From positions 1 through 13,084 of the forward strand of contig JAJZGO010000038.1 in NCBI GenBank assembly GCA_021798415.1: a stretch of DNA of 13,084 nt, in the 5' to 3' direction. A program made the position numbers and the translations under genes. The DNA comes from Thermoplasmata archaeon (GTDB lineage: Archaea; Thermoplasmatota; Thermoplasmata; Lutacidiplasmatales; UBA184). Under the pieces are notes generated by a model. That model saw nothing but the letters and a program-made list of their open reading frames with translations, made no database searches and was not told the DNA's origin. This document shows, one piece after another, positions 11,656 to 13,084 of this stretch; position 1 is the stretch's first letter, and the number at the start of each line of letters is the position of its first letter.

Positions 11656-13084
11656 CTACGGCTTCCAGACGGGCCCCGAATACCCCTCGGGGTGCGGAGG
11701 AGGCGGGTGGCCCTCTCCAAAAGGGTCGGGGCGGGCGCCCGGCGAATGGCCCGCCCTCTGGCAGAGGTACGCGTCGATCGCGGCCGCGGCCTTGGTGCCG
11801 GCTGCCATCGCGTGAACGACCGATCGCCCCCCCGCGGCAAAGACGCCGGGGAGGTCCGTCATGTAGTCGGGATGGCCCCCTTCGGGCCAGCCCTTCGTGC
11901 CGATCTTGAGTCCGAGCGTGGGCGAAAGGCCCGTCAGGTCGGCCTTCTCGCCGACGGCGAGGATGACCGTATCGCACTCGATCACCTCGGTCGCCCCGGG
12001 GATCGGACGGACGGCCCGGCGTCCCGATGCGTCGGGCGCGGTGACCTCCATCTTCTGGAACTCGATCCCCTCGACGTGGGTGGTGCCGAGCACCTTCGAC
12101 GGGGAGAGCAGCCAGAGGAACCGGATCCCCTCGGGCTCGGTCTCGCGGATCTCCTCCTCGCCGGCGGGGGACTCCTGTCGGGTTCGCCGGTACGCCATCG
12201 TGATCTCGGCGCCGGGGGAGAGGCGCAACGAGGAGCGGACGGCGTCGACCGCGACGTCGCCGCCGCCGACCACGACCACCTTCTTGCCGAGGATCACGGG
12301 GCGTCCCTGGTTGACGTCGTACAGGAAGTCGAGCGCGTGGAGCACGCCCGGGAGAGTCTCGCCGGGAATCCCGGGCGTCCCTGCCTTCGACGCCCCGATC
12401 GCGAGGAAGACCGCCGCATACCCCTCGGCGAGAAGGCTCTCGGGGGTCAACTCCGCGCCGGCGCTCTTCCCTTCCACGAAGGTGAGGTCGAAGTTGCGGA
12501 ACCGCTGGAGGTCGATGAGGAGTTCGTGGTTCGGCATGCGGTAGTGCGGGATCGCCCCGGCCTGTCCGCCGACCGCGCGCTGCCGCTCGAAGACCGTGAC
12601 CGAGTAGCCGCGCAGTCCGAGCTCCCACGCGGCCATCAGGCCCGCCGGGCCCGCTCCGACGACCGCGACACGCTGGTGGCGCGGCGCGCTCGGCACGTAC
12701 TCGAGGTTCGAGTTGCCGAACTCGAGCGCCGCCCGTTTGAGGTGCCGGATCGCGATCGGGACCCCCCGGCCCTTCATGACGCACGCGTCCTCGCAGTAGT
12801 GGTAGCAGACCTTGCAGAGGGTCGATGCGAGCGGGTTCTCGCGAAGCGTGAGGTGGGCCGCCTCGTCGAACTGGCCGTTCGCGACGAGGCCGATGTACCC
12901 CCGGCAGTCCTGGGTGATCGGGCACGCCTCGACGCAGAACGGCAGCGCGCACTGCAGGCACCGCTGCGCCTCGAGCATCGCCTCTTCCCGGGTGTAGGAG
13001 TGAAGGACCTCCCGGAAGTCCACGACGCGGTTCTCGGGACGTTCCTCGGGGACCTCGATCCTAAGGTACCGTGAGTCAGCCGCG
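11656..13084 (-). CDS. GltD/NfnB/SudA-like NAD(P)H oxidoreductase, 5' end outside window
   Basis: This partial protein has about 475 visible residues and the reading frame stays open to the window edge. The stretch before the GTG at 13023 (ADSRYLRIEVPEERPENRV) reads as natural family sequence, so the true start is upstream. Numbering from that GTG, an N-terminal iron-sulfur domain carries Cys22, 25, 30 and 34 and Cys70, 73, 77 and 81, enough for two [4Fe-4S] clusters. The FAD motif GAGPAG is at 123-128 and the NAD(P)H motif GGGDVA at 253-258. The family includes the glutamate synthase small subunit, the NADPH subunit of ferredoxin-NADP transhydrogenase and sulfide dehydrogenase. None can be chosen without the neighbouring subunit genes. 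The C-terminal FAD segment reads GVFAAGGRSVVHAMAAG and lacks the usual G-D-x-x-x-G-P loop. The Pro-rich tail (about 428-455) looks poorly conserved. Confidence 0.85.
   Translation of the reverse strand, partial: AADSRYLRIEVPEERPENRVVDFREVLHSYTREEAMLEAQRCLQCALPFCVEACPITQDCRGYIGLVANGQFDEAAHLTLRENPLASTLCKVCYHYCEDACVMKGRGVPIAIRHLKRAALEFGNSNLEYVPSAPRHQRVAVVGAGPAGLMAAWELGLRGYSVTVFERQRAVGGQAGAIPHYRMPNHELLIDLQRFRNFDLTFVEGKSAGAELTPESLLAEGYAAVFLAIGASKAGTPGIPGETLPGVLHALDFLYDVNQGRPVILGKKVVVVGGGDVAVDAVRSSLRLSPGAEITMAYRRTRQESPAGEEEIRETEPEGIRFLWLLSPSKVLGTTHVEGIEFQKMEVTAPDASGRRAVRPIPGATEVIECDTVILAVGEKADLTGLSPTLGLKIGTKGWPEGGHPDYMTDLPGVFAAGGRSVVHAMAAGTKAAAAIDAYLCQRAGHSPGARPDPFGEGHPPPPHPEGYSGPVWKP

Noticed and set aside
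11692..13074. Long plus-strand reading frame (460 codons) opposite the GltD-like gene
   Set aside because: Same antisense effect; the minus strand carries all flavin and iron-sulfur motifs.

Overview
The window is roughly two-thirds or more G+C and gene-dense, and its signals look archaeal. Several genes carry an AT-rich, TATA-like patch about 25-40 nt upstream of the start codon inside otherwise GC-rich spacers, often with almost no room for a leader. Others have GGAGG-type ribosome binding sites. With the short Ig/PKD-like surface protein that has an arginine-rich tail, this suggests an uncultured high-GC euryarchaeote, most likely a Thermoplasmata-type lineage. The taxon is inferred from style only; no rRNA or other marker is present.

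Layout: (1) 1-326, a palindrome-rich spacer, then a small membrane-anchored surface protein (+). (2) 1059-5666, a minus-strand operon encoding a dye-linked-type L-proline dehydrogenase: a 707-residue alpha subunit combining four redox modules, then a FAD-containing beta subunit. A solo TnpB (IS605/IS1341-type) element sits exactly between the two genes. (3) 5767-7386 (+), divergent from the alpha gene, a Delta1-pyrroline-5-carboxylate (P5C) dehydrogenase of the ALDH4 type. (4) 7455-10097, a two-domain retropepsin-like protease (+), a degenerate Nudix protein (-), a CxxCxxC mini-protein (+) and a two-CBS-domain protein (+). (5) 10229-11543, an 86-residue double-TM protein (-) and an APH/choline-kinase-family phosphotransferase (+). 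(6) 11656-13084, the 3' part of a GltD/NfnB/SudA-like flavoprotein (-), whose 5' end lies beyond the window.

Metabolic reading: PdhA + PdhB oxidise proline to P5C and P5C dehydrogenase oxidises that to glutamate, so one 6.3-kb divergent cluster covers the whole proline-to-glutamate pathway. The GltD-like gene is 4 kb away, behind unrelated genes, so any link to glutamate metabolism is only suggestive.

The most interesting locus is the TnpB insertion. The tnpB stop overlaps the start of the beta-subunit gene (ATGA). The last codons of tnpB supply a perfect GGAGGT ribosome binding site for it. The beta subunit appears to have gained about 14 N-terminal residues encoded by the element's right end. 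The expected guide of the omega RNA would be the first bases of the interrupted dehydrogenase gene. An 11-bp inverted repeat brackets tnpB and makes the region before the tnpB start complementary to that same GGAGGT site. Other points of interest are a GltD-like protein lacking the usual C-terminal FAD-binding Asp loop, a tandem retropepsin with two DTG motifs in one chain, a Nudix protein with a damaged Nudix box, and a nested hairpin behind a TATA-like box at the left edge.
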